Counted from the first letter of the stretch, positions 1-8,224 are shown. The stretch: 43,168 nucleotides of DNA from an uncultured bacterium (GCA_903827975.1 CAIKKG010000024.1:64523-107690); one strand, 5' to 3'. Notes: generated from the letters alone by a model not told the origin. A program made the numbers and translations.

Positions 1-238
1 CCTGCCTCTCTTTGTCGTCTTTGTGGTCTAGTTGAATCTTTTTTATGTGTGGTTGGATTCTCTGCATGAGGGCCTGATCTTTTGCTCCTTTATAAAAGAC
101 TGGAAACAAAACAACCCTAACAAATATTGTTAGAAATATAATAGCGAAGCCCAGGTCGTGGAAGGCGATTGTGTTGTATATAAACGATAGAGCCGCTACG
201 GTCGGCAAATAAAGGTATGTATGAAATAGTGCTGACAT
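1..238 (-). CDS. yidC: Membrane protein insertase YidC/Oxa1, N-terminal part (cut by window edge)
   Basis: This reading frame starts with ATG at 238 and runs off the left edge, giving about 79 residues. It opens MSALFHTYLYLPTVAALSF, then has a hydrophobic segment (FAIIFLTIFVRVVLFPVFYK) and continues with a charged stretch containing QALMQRIQPHIKKIQ. The transmembrane segment ending in an Arg, followed by a basic cytoplasmic hairpin with MQ-I-P-IKKIQ, is typical of the YidC/Oxa1 core, which inserts membrane proteins with or without Sec. The order rpmH-rnpA-yidC beside dnaA is the classic bacterial origin arrangement and supports the call. The start lies 5 nt after the rnpA stop, so it is probably co-transcribed. 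The C-terminal part is not visible. Confidence 0.85.
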   Translation of the reverse strand, partial: MSALFHTYLYLPTVAALSFIYNTIAFHDLGFAIIFLTIFVRVVLFPVFYKGAKDQALMQRIQPHIKKIQLDHKDDKERQ

Positions 239-243
239 CTGGC

Positions 244-492
244 TTATTGTACTATGAATGATTTTAATTCCGCAAACGACATTTTATCGGCCCCTGGTTT
301 TGTAATTACTGTTATATCACCCGCGTCCAAAAGTGTTGTTTTTTTGATTATAGCCCTTATTCTCCTTTTTATAAGATTTCTCTGGGTGGCTTTTTTTGCA
401 ACATTCTTGCCAACAGTAATAAGAAGTGGCTTCTTTTGGAAGCCACTTGGGTTTTTCTTTATTATAACTGGTGGTCCTTGTTTTTCTGCCAC
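244..492 (-). CDS. rnpA: Ribonuclease P protein component, short form
   Basis: The 82-residue basic protein is the protein subunit of RNase P, which helps the RNA subunit trim tRNA 5' leaders. The diagnostic region is KNVAKKATQRNLIKRRIRAIIKK, matching the family's central RNR motif (K-A-x-x-R-N-x-I-K-R-R-I-R), here around residues 33-48; it is followed by DITVITKPGA. It is much shorter than the usual 110-120 residues because the N-terminal strand and helix are reduced. The start is GTG at 492, only 7 nt after the rpmH stop; an in-frame stop lies a few codons upstream, so no much longer version is possible. Identification rests on motif and synteny. Confidence 0.85.
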   Translation of the reverse strand: MAEKQGPPVIIKKNPSGFQKKPLLITVGKNVAKKATQRNLIKRRIRAIIKKTTLLDAGDITVITKPGADKMSFAELKSFIVQ

Positions 493-499
493 TTTTTGG

Positions 500-634
500 T
501 TAGAGAGCTACGCGTTTTCGTCCTTTCTGCCTTCGGCGCGCAAGAACAGCTCGGCCTCCAGGAGACCTACTTCTCTTTAAAAACCCGTGTGTATTCCTTC
601 TTTTCTTCTTTTTTGGTTGATATGTTTGGCTCAT
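500..634 (-). CDS. rpmH: 50S ribosomal protein L34
   Basis: This 44-residue very basic protein begins [20 protein letters not shown] and ends [18 protein letters not shown]. Both halves match L34: the TYQP start, the R-x-x-HGF motif, and the GR-x-VLARRR-x-KGRKR tail. L34 is a component of the large ribosomal subunit. The length equals the usual 44-47 residues. The gene is first in a leftward unit with rnpA and yidC, next to the origin. A promoter (TTGTAT, 17 nt, TATTAT) lies at 655-683, giving a leader of roughly 15-20 nt with no clear Shine-Dalgarno. Confidence 0.95.
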   Translation of the reverse strand: MSQTYQPKKKKRRNTHGFLKRSRSPGGRAVLARRRQKGRKRVAL

Positions 635-654
635 ATGCTTATTTTCTTATGGCT

Positions 655-683
655 ATAATAACACATCCTTTTCTAAAATACAA
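655..683 (-). promoter_or_regulatory. Sigma70-type promoter of rpmH-rnpA-yidC
   Basis: On the minus strand, TTGTAT (678-683) and TATTAT (655-660) are separated by 17 nt, about 20 nt before the rpmH start. The position and spacing fit a vegetative promoter. It diverges from the dnaA promoter. Confidence 0.55.
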
Positions 684-722
684 TTTTTTCCTTTCTTACG
701 CTGTTTTTTGTGTTGGTTTGTG

Positions 723-731
723 TTATCAACA
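723..731 (+). promoter_or_regulatory. DnaA box-like site upstream of dnaA
   Basis: TTATCAACA differs from the classic DnaA box TTATCCACA at one position. It lies between the divergent rpmH and dnaA promoters, so DnaA binding there could control either gene. It is a single site; the main cluster is in the dnaA-dnaN gap. Confidence 0.5.
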
Positions 732-773
732 ATTCGTGCACAATTAAAGCACAAACCAGACCTTGAATCAATA

Positions 774-801
774 TTGTAAGTTTTTGTAATAGCTTTATTA
801 T
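774..801 (+). promoter_or_regulatory. Probable dnaA promoter
   Basis: TTGTAA (774-779) and TATTAT (796-801) are spaced 16 nt apart. Transcription would start near 808, giving a leader of about 60 nt before the dnaA ATG at 868. Confidence 0.4.
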
Positions 802-867
802 AGATGAGAAGTTTGCAATTTTATTTTCGTTTTTTAACTTTTTATTTCTTTTTCAAAAAATATATTT

Positions 868-2250
868 ATGGACCATCAAGAACTTTGGAAAACTGTGCTC
901 GGCGAAATAGAACTCCAGATTTCGCGACCAAATTTCTTAACATGGTTTAAAAACAGTCAGTTGGTAGATAAAAACGAAAAAGAGGGGATTGCTTTGGTTG
1001 GTCTACCTAATAATTTTGCAAAAGAGTGGATAAAAAATCGTTACCATAAAATAATTCTCGGTTCACTTAGAAATATTGATGGCTCTATTAAGTATGTAAA
1101 CTACGTTGTTGTTAATCACAACACCCCGGTTCAGGTTCCTAAACAATCTCGCAAACCAAAAGATGCGGAATTAACTGAGGAAAAAAATAATACTCCTATA
1201 ACTGAGTTGCGTGTTGATCCTAAAACAAATTTAAATCCAAAATATACTTTTGATACTTTTGTTGTTGGCTCATCAAACGAACTTGCTTGTGCTGCTGTTA
1301 ATGCTGTTATAGACAATGTTGGAAAAAAATATAATCCTTTGTTTATTTACGGTGGGGTAGGACTTGGGAAAACACACCTACTTCAGGCGGCTGGAAATGT
1401 TGTTATGGAGAAATACAAAGGAAAGGTAAATGTTCTTTATGTAACTTCTGAGAAGTTTGTTAATGATGTTGTTTGGGCTTTGAGGAATAAACGAGCAGAA
1501 GATATGAAGAAGAAATACAGAAACGTAGATATGCTTATTATTGATGACATCCAATTCATTGGAGGTAAGCCTGCAACAGAGCTAGAGTTTTTTTACACCT
1601 TCAACGCTTTATACGAAAACAACAAACAAATAATTCTTTCTTCAGATAGGCCTCCAGCAGCCATTCCAACACTCGAAGAGCGCCTCCGCTCTCGTTTTGA
1701 GGGTGGTATGATAGCTGATGTAGCCTATCCTGATTACGAAATGCGTTTGGCTATTCTTAAAACCAAGGCTCATTCGCATAATGTGGAGATTGATGAGAAA
1801 ACACTTGAATATATAGCAACAAAAGTTCAAAGAAACATCCGTGAAGTTGAAGGGGTTTTAAATAAGGTTCTTTTTTATGAGCAGTACAAAAATGAAAAAA
1901 TCGACCTTAAAAAACTGGACGATATTATAAACGAGACGGCTCAGTTGTCTCCTAAAAATATTACGGCTAATGAAATTATAAAAACTGTTTCCGATTTTTA
2001 TGAAATATCGCAGGTTGACCTAACAGATAGAGGGAGAAAACAAGAAGTTGTTGAACCAAGGCAGGTAGCAATGTTCCTTTTAAGAGAAATATTAAAACTT
2101 TCTTACCCAAATATCGGAGAGAAGATGGGGAAGAGAGATCACACAACTGTTATCCACGCCTATGAAAAGATTTCTAAAGAGATAACTACCAATTCTGCAC
2201 TAAATCAAAAAATACTGTTAATAAAAGAAAGGTTGTTTAAGAATGTATAA
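868..2250 (+). CDS. dnaA: Chromosomal replication initiator protein DnaA
   Basis: DnaA binds DnaA boxes at the origin, forms an ATP-dependent filament and opens the duplex. The 460-residue protein has all four domains: an N-terminal domain I (about 1-80), a short linker, an AAA+ domain with Walker A GGVGLGKT (162-169) and Walker B LIIDDIQF (223-230), and the DNA-binding domain IV with the signature GKRDHTTVIHAYEK (421-434) and the preceding VVEPRQVAMFLLRE. Length is normal. dnaN follows after a 191-nt gap that contains the presumed origin. The initiator Arg-rich segment ERLRSRFEGG, which carries the arginine finger, is intact. Confidence 0.98.
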   Translation: MDHQELWKTVLGEIELQISRPNFLTWFKNSQLVDKNEKEGIALVGLPNNFAKEWIKNRYHKIILGSLRNIDGSIKYVNYVVVNHNTPVQVPKQSRKPKDAELTEEKNNTPITELRVDPKTNLNPKYTFDTFVVGSSNELACAAVNAVIDNVGKKYNPLFIYGGVGLGKTHLLQAAGNVVMEKYKGKVNVLYVTSEKFVNDVVWALRNKRAEDMKKKYRNVDMLIIDDIQFIGGKPATELEFFYTFNALYENNKQIILSSDRPPAAIPTLEERLRSRFEGGMIADVAYPDYEMRLAILKTKAHSHNVEIDEKTLEYIATKVQRNIREVEGVLNKVLFYEQYKNEKIDLKKLDDIINETAQLSPKNITANEIIKTVSDFYEISQVDLTDRGRKQEVVEPRQVAMFLLREILKLSYPNIGEKMGKRDHTTVIHAYEKISKEITTNSALNQKILLIKERLFKNV

Positions 2251-2323
2251 GGTCTTTATAAGTAGTGAATAAGAGTGGGAATAAGTGTGGTGAATATCAG
2301 CAAAATAGGAATTTACGAAATAT

Positions 2324-2441
2324 TCATCAACAGCTATTTCTTTTCCATCCACAGGATTAGAAAAAAGAAACTTAGAACTGGTTTAGAAAAACAACAATAT
2401 CCACATATTCACAACACCTACTACTACTACTATCTTTATAT
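2324..2441 (+). other. Presumed origin of replication (oriC) unwinding region
   Basis: The dnaA-dnaN gap contains four DnaA-box-like 9-mers: TCATCAACA (2324-2332), CCATCCACA (2345-2353), ATATCCACA (2397-2405) and ATATTCACA (2405-2413). The last two are in tandem. After a four-base spacer come five consecutive CTA triplets (2418-2432), then an AT-rich stretch running into the dnaN start at 2442. Boxes, short spacer, CTA repeats (3'-GAT-5' on the other strand) and AT-rich DNA match the DnaA-trio unwinding layout described for Bacillus subtilis. Placement next to dnaA and rpmH supports the call. GC skew was not computed. Confidence 0.75.
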
Positions 2442-3548
2442 ATGAAATTAATAATACTAAAGAGTAATATCATCGAGGGACTAAATGCTGTTGAAAGAGC
2501 TATTAGTTCTGTAGCAAATCTTCCGATATTAAAAAATCTTCTTATTAAAACGGAAAACGGGCGTATTTTATTTACATGTACAAATCTCGAGATCGCTATT
2601 ACTCAAGTTGTTCCAGGGAAAATTATTGAGGACGGTGAGATTACAGTTCCTGTTTCTGTTTTTGCTCCCGTAGCTAAAAACCTGAATGCTGAGCGTATAT
2701 CTCTCGAGGTTAAAGAAAAACAGATTCTTGTAACAACTGATAATTATGAAGCTTCTATTCAAGCTCAAAGCGCTAAAGATTTTCCTATAATTCCTGGAAT
2801 CAACGAGAAAGAAAATGTAATTAAAATGTCGGCTAGTCGTTTTTTGGAAGCGCTACAAAATGTTTTTGTAGCGACACAGTATTCCGAAATACGACCGGAA
2901 ATAAGCGGTGTATTCTTTAGGGTTTTTGATAACGAGATTATTCTAGCCGCAACAGATAGTTTCCGTTTAGCTGAAAGAATTATGAAGGTTGAAAATCTCA
3001 GTATTCAAGATGATATTTCAATGATTATTCCTTACAAAACGGCAGAAGAGTTAACAAGATTTCTATCAGGAGAGGTAGCCGACGTAGAGATTTTTATCGA
3101 GCAAAACCAGGTTTTATTTAAAACAAGTTCAAAACAATTAATATCTAGACTTGTTGACGGATCATTCCCGGAGTATAAAGCTATAATTCCTAAGCAAATT
3201 CAGAACGAAGCGACAGTTAATAAAAACGAGTTTGTTAACGCAATTAAGTTAGCCAGTTCTTTCTCAGGAAAAGGAAACAGCGTTACTATTTCAATAAACG
3301 AAAACAAAAAGTTTCTTGAACTATCTTCTTCAGACTCATCACTAGGAGAGAACCACTACAAAATACCGATAAAATTTAAAGGAGAAGCTTTCACGATCGT
3401 TTTTAACTGGAGGTATCTTTTAGAAGGAACAAAAATATATTCAACAGAAGAAATTATTTTAGGTGTTAACTCGCCAGACAGACCAGCCGTTTTAAAAAGC
3501 ACAAATGAAACAGGAATTGTTTATGTGGTCATGCCTATAAAAAGCTAG
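2442..3548 (+). CDS. dnaN: DNA polymerase III subunit beta (sliding clamp)
   Basis: The beta clamp is a ring-shaped dimer that holds DNA polymerase on its template. The 368-residue protein matches the family in length and pattern: SSVANLPILKNLLIK in the first third, LAATDSFRLAERI in the middle, SRLVDGSFPEYKAIIP, and the C-terminal VYVVMPIKS replacing the usual Y-x-hydrophobic-MP-hydrophobic ending. A TATCTT box at 2431-2436 ends 5 nt before the ATG and overlaps the last origin CTA triplet, suggesting leaderless transcription from inside the unwinding region. There is no Shine-Dalgarno. The gene ends at a bidirectional terminator. Confidence 0.97.
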   Translation: MKLIILKSNIIEGLNAVERAISSVANLPILKNLLIKTENGRILFTCTNLEIAITQVVPGKIIEDGEITVPVSVFAPVAKNLNAERISLEVKEKQILVTTDNYEASIQAQSAKDFPIIPGINEKENVIKMSASRFLEALQNVFVATQYSEIRPEISGVFFRVFDNEIILAATDSFRLAERIMKVENLSIQDDISMIIPYKTAEELTRFLSGEVADVEIFIEQNQVLFKTSSKQLISRLVDGSFPEYKAIIPKQIQNEATVNKNEFVNAIKLASSFSGKGNSVTISINENKKFLELSSSDSSLGENHYKIPIKFKGEAFTIVFNWRYLLEGTKIYSTEEIILGVNSPDRPAVLKSTNETGIVYVVMPIKS

Positions 3549-3559
3549 TAGTAACAAAA

Positions 3560-3580
3560 AAACCCCGCTGTGCGGGGTTT
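3560..3580. terminator. Bidirectional terminator between dnaN and the PBP gene
   Basis: Nine base pairs (AAACCCCGC/GCGGGGTTT) close a TGT loop, with A-run before and T-run after. It serves the converging dnaN and PBP genes. Confidence 0.85.
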
Positions 3581-3589
3581 TTATCTTTA

Positions 3590-6055
3590 TTAGTGGTAAA
3601 CAGTCACCTTATCAGAAGACGTTAAACCACTGGCAGTTTTAACTTTAATCTCTATTAAGTTTTGAGGACTGAGAGGTATATTAATTTCATACTGATATAA
3701 ATATGTCTGCCCGTTTATATCCTCAGCTCCAACCAAAAGGTTATTGAAATAAAATTCAACTCTTTTTAAGGAATCGTTTGCGGCTTTTAAAGAGGCGGTT
3801 ATTTTTAATGGCGTATTAGAGAATACTGCATTTTTTGGTTCTATAATCGAGACAGAGACGGAAGCACCAACAGAAGGAGATTGAGTAATAATCGGCGTGT
3901 TAGTTGTATAAGATCCCAAACCATTAGGATTTTCTTTTAACCAATTATTAACCCCAGTTTCCCAGTTAGAAAACTGCGAGTCACTTGCTGGATCATCAGG
4001 CATTCCACCTAATGGATTAGATTTATCAACATAATAAAGAATAGAGTGAGACTGAGGAGATGGAACCCCGTTTATAACAGGTGAGTATACTGCATCACTG
4101 TTTAACATAGGTTTTGTTGGTAGAGAATATGGTTCGGGTTTCTCGAATAATTCAACAGGAAATTTTGGTAAGGCTTCTGTCATGAAAGCACTCCATATTG
4201 GAATAGCGGCCAAAACACTACCACCTTTATTGGATAAAGGTTTATTGTTATTGTTTCCAGCCCAAACACCAACCACTAAGTTCGGTGTGTACCCAAATGC
4301 CCACGCATCTCTATAATCCTGAGTTGTTCCTGTTTTAATAGCTACATCATGTCCCGGGAATATTGTTAAAGGAAGACTTGCATGTAACATAGGCGCGCGT
4401 AAATCAGAATCAGAAAGAATCTGGTTTATTAGTTTAGGATATTGTGAATCAATAACACTATCCGCTTTGTCTGTAAAATCTTCTAAGACAGCGCCTTTAC
4501 TATCCTCAACTTTTAATACAAGTTGTTGCTCATGAACCGTTCCGTTTTGAGATAAGACAGAATAAGCCTTAACAAGGTCTATTAATTTTATCTCACCACC
4601 ACCAAGAGTAAGAGATAAACCATAGCGCCATTTTTCTTTTAAAGTTGATATACCAAAAGAGCTAAGATTTTTTAAAACAGGGTCTAGTCCAACAAGATAT
4701 AATGTTTTTACCGCTGGCACGTTTAGTGACTGAGCAAGTGCTTGCTCCATACGAACCGGACCCCTAAAAAGACCGTCAAAATTACCTGGTTTGTAGCTTG
4801 TCTCTGGGTCATTTCTCGTATCAAATTCTGTTTCTGCATCAAACAAAAGAGTTTTGGGTGAGTATCCTTTTTGGAATGCTGTTAAATAAACAAAAGGTTT
4901 TAAGGAAGACCCTGGTTGCCTAAGTCCTTGTGTTGCTACATTAAAATTTCCTTCGAATAAACAATCAACCGTTGGTGTGCACCCGGCTGGCTCCGGGTCT
5001 CCAAAGTAATCCTTAGACCCAACCATTGCTAAAATCTGGCCCGTTTTAGGGTCTTCAGCTATCATCGCGGCGTTTCTACCGTTATACAAATCCGTGTTCC
5101 TTTTAACACCCTCTTCAACAGCTTTTTCTGCAGCGGTTTGCAGTTCGGTATCAAGTGTTGTTATAACTTTTAATCCACCGCTTGTTGCGGCCAACTCACC
5201 ATACTTATTAACTAAATATTCTTTAACAGCCAAAGAGAAGTGAGGCGCGGAAATAGAGCCAATAGAGGTTGGAGCAAAATCAATTTTTTCTTTTTTAGCA
5301 GAATCACCAACACCTTTATTTATAAACCCAAGAGCGATCATTCTATCTAGAACATAATCGCTGCGCTCATATAATTCTTTTGTATGGGAGCCCCAAGGGG
5401 AGTAATATGTTGGCGCTTTCAACATGCTAGCTAATATTGTTGATTCTCTTAAGGATAGGGATTTAACAGGTTTTTTAAAATAAATCTGACTTGCCGCCTC
5501 AACACCATATGCATTTGATCCAAAAGGAATCTGATTAAGGTAAAAACCAAAAATATCTTTTTTTGAATATTTCGATTCCAGTTCTATTGCAAGAATAAGC
5601 TCCTTTATTTTTCTTGTTAGTGTGCGCTCCGGAGTAAGAAGTGTGTTTTTTACTAACTGCTGAGATATAGTTGATCCACCCTGAGAAGTAGAACCACTTT
5701 TTAAATTAACAAGAAAAGCGCGTAAAATTCCTCGCCAATCAAAAGCCGGCTCATTATAAAAATTAGAATCCTCTGCTGCAAGAACCGCGTTTTTTAAAGT
5801 TTCTGGTATATCGTCAAATAAAACTATTGTTCTTTTTTCAGCCCCGTGTATCTCATAAATTAAGGTCTGGCCTGTTCTGTCGTAAAGTTTTGTTGACTGA
5901 CTAACCTCGCGATTCCCAAACTGATCCGGAGCTGGTAACTCACGCAACGTCACAACAACAAAAACAGCCCCAACAGCCAAAACACTAAGCAAGAAGCCCA
6001 AAACAACAACGAGTGAGAGCGACAAAAAACGTTTTTTCTTTTTAGTAATTTTCAT
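3590..6055 (-). CDS. Bifunctional class A penicillin-binding protein (PBP1A-like)
   Basis: This enzyme polymerises glycan strands from lipid II and crosslinks the peptides outside the cytoplasmic membrane. The 821-residue protein has a basic tail and one transmembrane helix (about 10-36), then a GT51 glycosyltransferase domain with the catalytic motif EDSNFY (95-100) and GGSTISQQLVKN (126-137). The transpeptidase domain has S383-x-x-K386 (GSSLKPF), S443-x-N445 and K574-T-G. The last ~90 residues, beginning SIIEPKNAVFSNTPL, look like an Ig-like domain after a linker. All catalytic motifs are intact. It is transcribed alone, facing dnaN. Confidence 0.95.
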   Translation of the reverse strand: MKITKKKKRFLSLSLVVVLGFLLSVLAVGAVFVVVTLRELPAPDQFGNREVSQSTKLYDRTGQTLIYEIHGAEKRTIVLFDDIPETLKNAVLAAEDSNFYNEPAFDWRGILRAFLVNLKSGSTSQGGSTISQQLVKNTLLTPERTLTRKIKELILAIELESKYSKKDIFGFYLNQIPFGSNAYGVEAASQIYFKKPVKSLSLRESTILASMLKAPTYYSPWGSHTKELYERSDYVLDRMIALGFINKGVGDSAKKEKIDFAPTSIGSISAPHFSLAVKEYLVNKYGELAATSGGLKVITTLDTELQTAAEKAVEEGVKRNTDLYNGRNAAMIAEDPKTGQILAMVGSKDYFGDPEPAGCTPTVDCLFEGNFNVATQGLRQPGSSLKPFVYLTAFQKGYSPKTLLFDAETEFDTRNDPETSYKPGNFDGLFRGPVRMEQALAQSLNVPAVKTLYLVGLDPVLKNLSSFGISTLKEKWRYGLSLTLGGGEIKLIDLVKAYSVLSQNGTVHEQQLVLKVEDSKGAVLEDFTDKADSVIDSQYPKLINQILSDSDLRAPMLHASLPLTIFPGHDVAIKTGTTQDYRDAWAFGYTPNLVVGVWAGNNNNKPLSNKGGSVLAAIPIWSAFMTEALPKFPVELFEKPEPYSLPTKPMLNSDAVYSPVINGVPSPQSHSILYYVDKSNPLGGMPDDPASDSQFSNWETGVNNWLKENPNGLGSYTTNTPIITQSPSVGASVSVSIIEPKNAVFSNTPLKITASLKAANDSLKRVEFYFNNLLVGAEDINGQTYLYQYEINIPLSPQNLIEIKVKTASGLTSSDKVTVYH

Positions 6056-6091
6056 ATGTGCCTATCTCTTATGTTAGCAAATGACAAAGAA

Positions 6092-6121
6092 AAATCCCTT
6101 TGTTTTTCGGCAAAGGGATTT
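6092..6121. terminator. Terminator after the small acidic gene
   Basis: An 11-bp stem (AAATCCCTTTG/CAAAGGGATTT) with an eight-base loop is flanked by A-run and T-run. On the minus strand it follows the 6135-6302 gene; it lies upstream of the PBP gene and isolates the two units. Confidence 0.8.
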
Positions 6122-6134
6122 TTTCTTTTGTTTT

Positions 6135-6302
6135 TTAAAACTCTTCTGCACTACTCTCTTCTTCCTCGCCCGGTATTATTGGGGCGCTCTCCTCTCCTTC
6201 TCCCTCCAGTGGTAGTGTTTGGTCAAAAAGCGCTTCACCAAGGCTATTGGCCAAATCCTCATCTCCACTTGTAAATATTCCGTCGTCTTTCAATGATTGC
6301 AT
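6135..6302 (-). CDS. Small acidic protein of unknown function
   Basis: This is a 55-residue protein beginning MQSLKDDGIFTSGDED and ending in an acidic tail (GEEEESSAEEF). I do not recognise it. A longer frame opens at a TTG at 6398, but that TTG is the first part of a TTGACA -35 box, and the predicted transcript starts near 6364, so the ATG at 6302 is the more likely start. It is expressed as its own unit, with a strong promoter upstream and a strong terminator downstream. There is no obvious Shine-Dalgarno. The transcript might instead be a small RNA; the acidic, repeat-poor coding pattern makes a protein somewhat more likely. Confidence 0.5.
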   Translation of the reverse strand: MQSLKDDGIFTSGDEDLANSLGEALFDQTLPLEGEGEESAPIIPGEEEESSAEEF

Positions 6303-6370
6303 GCTAGTAAAACGTTTGTTTTTCTCGACCGTTTTATTTACAGCTATATTTTTTACAGCTGAATGGCAGA

Positions 6371-6398
6371 AGTATACCTTTAAAGATTTTTGTGTCAA
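6371..6398 (-). promoter_or_regulatory. Strong sigma70-type promoter of the small acidic gene
   Basis: TTGACA (6393-6398) and TATACT (6371-6376) are 16 nt apart on the minus strand, just after the ruvC stop. Predicted transcription start is near 6364, about 60 nt before the chosen ATG. Confidence 0.7.
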
Positions 6399-6404
6399 GA
6401 AGGA

Positions 6405-6878
6405 CTAGACAACCCTCTTATTTATAGAAGAGATGGCTATTGCTAAAGCATCCGTCTCATCATCTAAAAGACCCACTGTTTTTATTTTCAATATAATAGA
6501 GACCATTTTAGCAACCGCTGATTTTGAAGATGTTCCACTGCCAGTAACAGCAATTTTAACTTCGTTTGGTGTTGGCTCAAAAAGAATAATACCCGCACTA
6601 GTTATTTTTTCAATAATAACACCACGAGCCTCAGCGACAGAAAGTGCTGTTTTTTTGTTTTTTGCAAAAAATAATCTTTCCACACCAACCTTCTCTGGTT
6701 TGACTAATTTAAGTAGTTTTTCTAACTCCAAACTTATTGAGCGCAATCTAAGTGCGCTGCTTTCTGTTTTTGTTATTTTTAAAACACCACTTGTTATGTA
6801 CTCAACAGAAGTGCTAGACGCATTAACAACCCCATATCCTATTCGAGTTGTGCCAGGGTCTATTCCTAAGACAATCAT
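6405..6878 (-). CDS. ruvC: Holliday junction resolvase RuvC
   Basis: RuvC cuts Holliday junctions held by RuvA and RuvB. The 157-residue protein shows all four catalytic acids of the RNase H-like fold: D7 in GIDPGTTRIGYG, E67 in VGVERLFF, and D140/D143 in LDDETDALAIA. The motif KNKKTALSVAEARGVI is also typical. Length is normal (150-175). The start lies 4 nt after the stop of the histidine kinase gene, so it is probably the last gene of a polA-kinase-ruvC unit. ruvB and ruvA lie elsewhere in this window. Confidence 0.96.
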   Translation of the reverse strand: MIVLGIDPGTTRIGYGVVNASSTSVEYITSGVLKITKTESSALRLRSISLELEKLLKLVKPEKVGVERLFFAKNKKTALSVAEARGVIIEKITSAGIILFEPTPNEVKIAVTGSGTSSKSAVAKMVSIILKIKTVGLLDDETDALAIAISSINKRVV

Positions 6879-6882
6879 AGTT

Positions 6883-8223
6883 TTAAAAAGATCCTATAAC
6901 TGTCTCACTTTTCGGAATAAGAGATTTATCAAGTGGTAATGTAAACCAAAAAGTTGAACCTCTATCTAACTCTGATTCCACATTTAAAACACCACCATGG
7001 CGAATAACAATGTTTTTTGCTATATAAAGCCCAAGACCACTACCATTCGGTTCTGTTTGAGCAGCATTAGATCCACGATATAGTTTTTGAAAAAGGTTTT
7101 TCATATCTTCTTTCGAGATTCCAATTCCGGTATCAGAGACAGAGACGCGCACAAAACGACCATCTGGTTCCTTGTTTATTGTAATTGTTACTCTACCATT
7201 CTTAGAATTATAACGAACAGCATTATCAATAAGATTAAAAACAACAGAGCTTAATTTATCTTGGTCTATTAACACATCGTCTATTGTGGTCTGTGGGGGA
7301 ATGAAGTCAATTGTTATGTTGTATTGAGCCGCCAAAATTTTCATTTCTTTTGCGATGTTTGAAACAAAATCAATAAGATTTGTTTGTTTAAAGGAGAATC
7401 CAAACTTACCATCCTCAATTTTAGAAACATCCAAAAGGTCGTTTGTTATTTTTAAAGAGCGCTCAGAAACAACCAAAGCCTCTTTCGCTATATCATGAAC
7501 CTCTTTGTTGTTTTCTGAGAATTTAACAATACTTTCCATTGCCCAATGAAGCGCTGTAAGCGGTGTTCTTAATTGATGAGCTGCAACACCAATAAAATCA
7601 GTTTTTGAACGAAGGAGATTTTTCTCTCTCGTCATGTTGTGAATAATCTTTATAAATCCAGTTGGCTTCCTATCCTCGTTTATAACTTGGTGTAATGTTA
7701 CACGAAGTTCAAGTGTTGGATTCTCAAAAGACAAATCTATTACTTGTGGCCAACTATCAGATTCAGATAATTGTGTCATTGACGGGGCAAGTGATGGAAA
7801 TAGTGTTTGAACAAAAATTCTATAACGAGAAACCTTAGTCATGCCAGGATTAAACTGTTTACCAACAACCTCCTCCGAAGAAACCCCAAACAATTTTTCA
7901 GAGGCAGTGTTTATTGTGAGAACGGTAAAATTTGGATCATACACAATTACGCCATCTTCCAACGAAGAAATAATTAAATCACGTTCCTCGGTTTTAAATT
8001 TTTCCTCGGCGCTTAAACGAGAAAGATTAACAAATTTACCAAAAAGATTTATGACAATTAAGCAGTACAAAAGAATTAAGAACAAACCAAAATAAAAATT
8101 GTATTGAGAAGATACAAACGTAAAAAGAGCAGCAAGAATCAAAAGAACAAAATATAAAGAAATCATTTCTTTATTTCTATAAACACGCAAAAAAGTTTTT
8201 ATTAATGATTTTTCTGGTCCCAT
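6883..8223 (-). CDS. Membrane sensor histidine kinase with PAS domain
   Basis: The 446-residue protein has two N-terminal transmembrane helices (about 20-62), a PAS domain (about 82-200, with SLEDGVIVYDPNFTVLTINTA), a HisKA dimerisation domain with H216 in VAAHQLRTPLTAL, and a HATPase domain with the N box (NLIDNAVRYNS), G1 (DTGIGI) and G2 (GSGLGLYI). It should autophosphorylate on H216 and pass phosphate to a receiver. No response regulator is adjacent; two receiver-only proteins lie at 36286-37049. It sits between polA and ruvC with 1-nt and 4-nt gaps, an unusual place for a sensor kinase. The signal is unknown. Confidence 0.93.
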   Translation of the reverse strand: MGPEKSLIKTFLRVYRNKEMISLYFVLLILAALFTFVSSQYNFYFGLFLILLYCLIVINLFGKFVNLSRLSAEEKFKTEERDLIISSLEDGVIVYDPNFTVLTINTASEKLFGVSSEEVVGKQFNPGMTKVSRYRIFVQTLFPSLAPSMTQLSESDSWPQVIDLSFENPTLELRVTLHQVINEDRKPTGFIKIIHNMTREKNLLRSKTDFIGVAAHQLRTPLTALHWAMESIVKFSENNKEVHDIAKEALVVSERSLKITNDLLDVSKIEDGKFGFSFKQTNLIDFVSNIAKEMKILAAQYNITIDFIPPQTTIDDVLIDQDKLSSVVFNLIDNAVRYNSKNGRVTITINKEPDGRFVRVSVSDTGIGISKEDMKNLFQKLYRGSNAAQTEPNGSGLGLYIAKNIVIRHGGVLNVESELDRGSTFWFTLPLDKSLIPKSETVIGSF

Positions 8224-8224
8224 A

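Noticed and set aside
436-747. Plus-strand frame of 103 codons across rnpA-rpmH
   Set aside because: It is antisense to clear rnpA and rpmH genes and covers the promoter region.
2418-2432. CTA x5 as a simple microsatellite
   Set aside because: Its position just after tandem DnaA boxes in the dnaA-dnaN gap fits DnaA-trios better.
6303-6398. TTG-started extension of the small acidic protein
   Set aside because: The TTG is part of a TTGACA -35 box and the extension would lie upstream of and across the transcription start.
6433-6939. Plus-strand frame of 168 codons
   Set aside because: It is a shadow antisense to ruvC, whose catalytic residues are all present.
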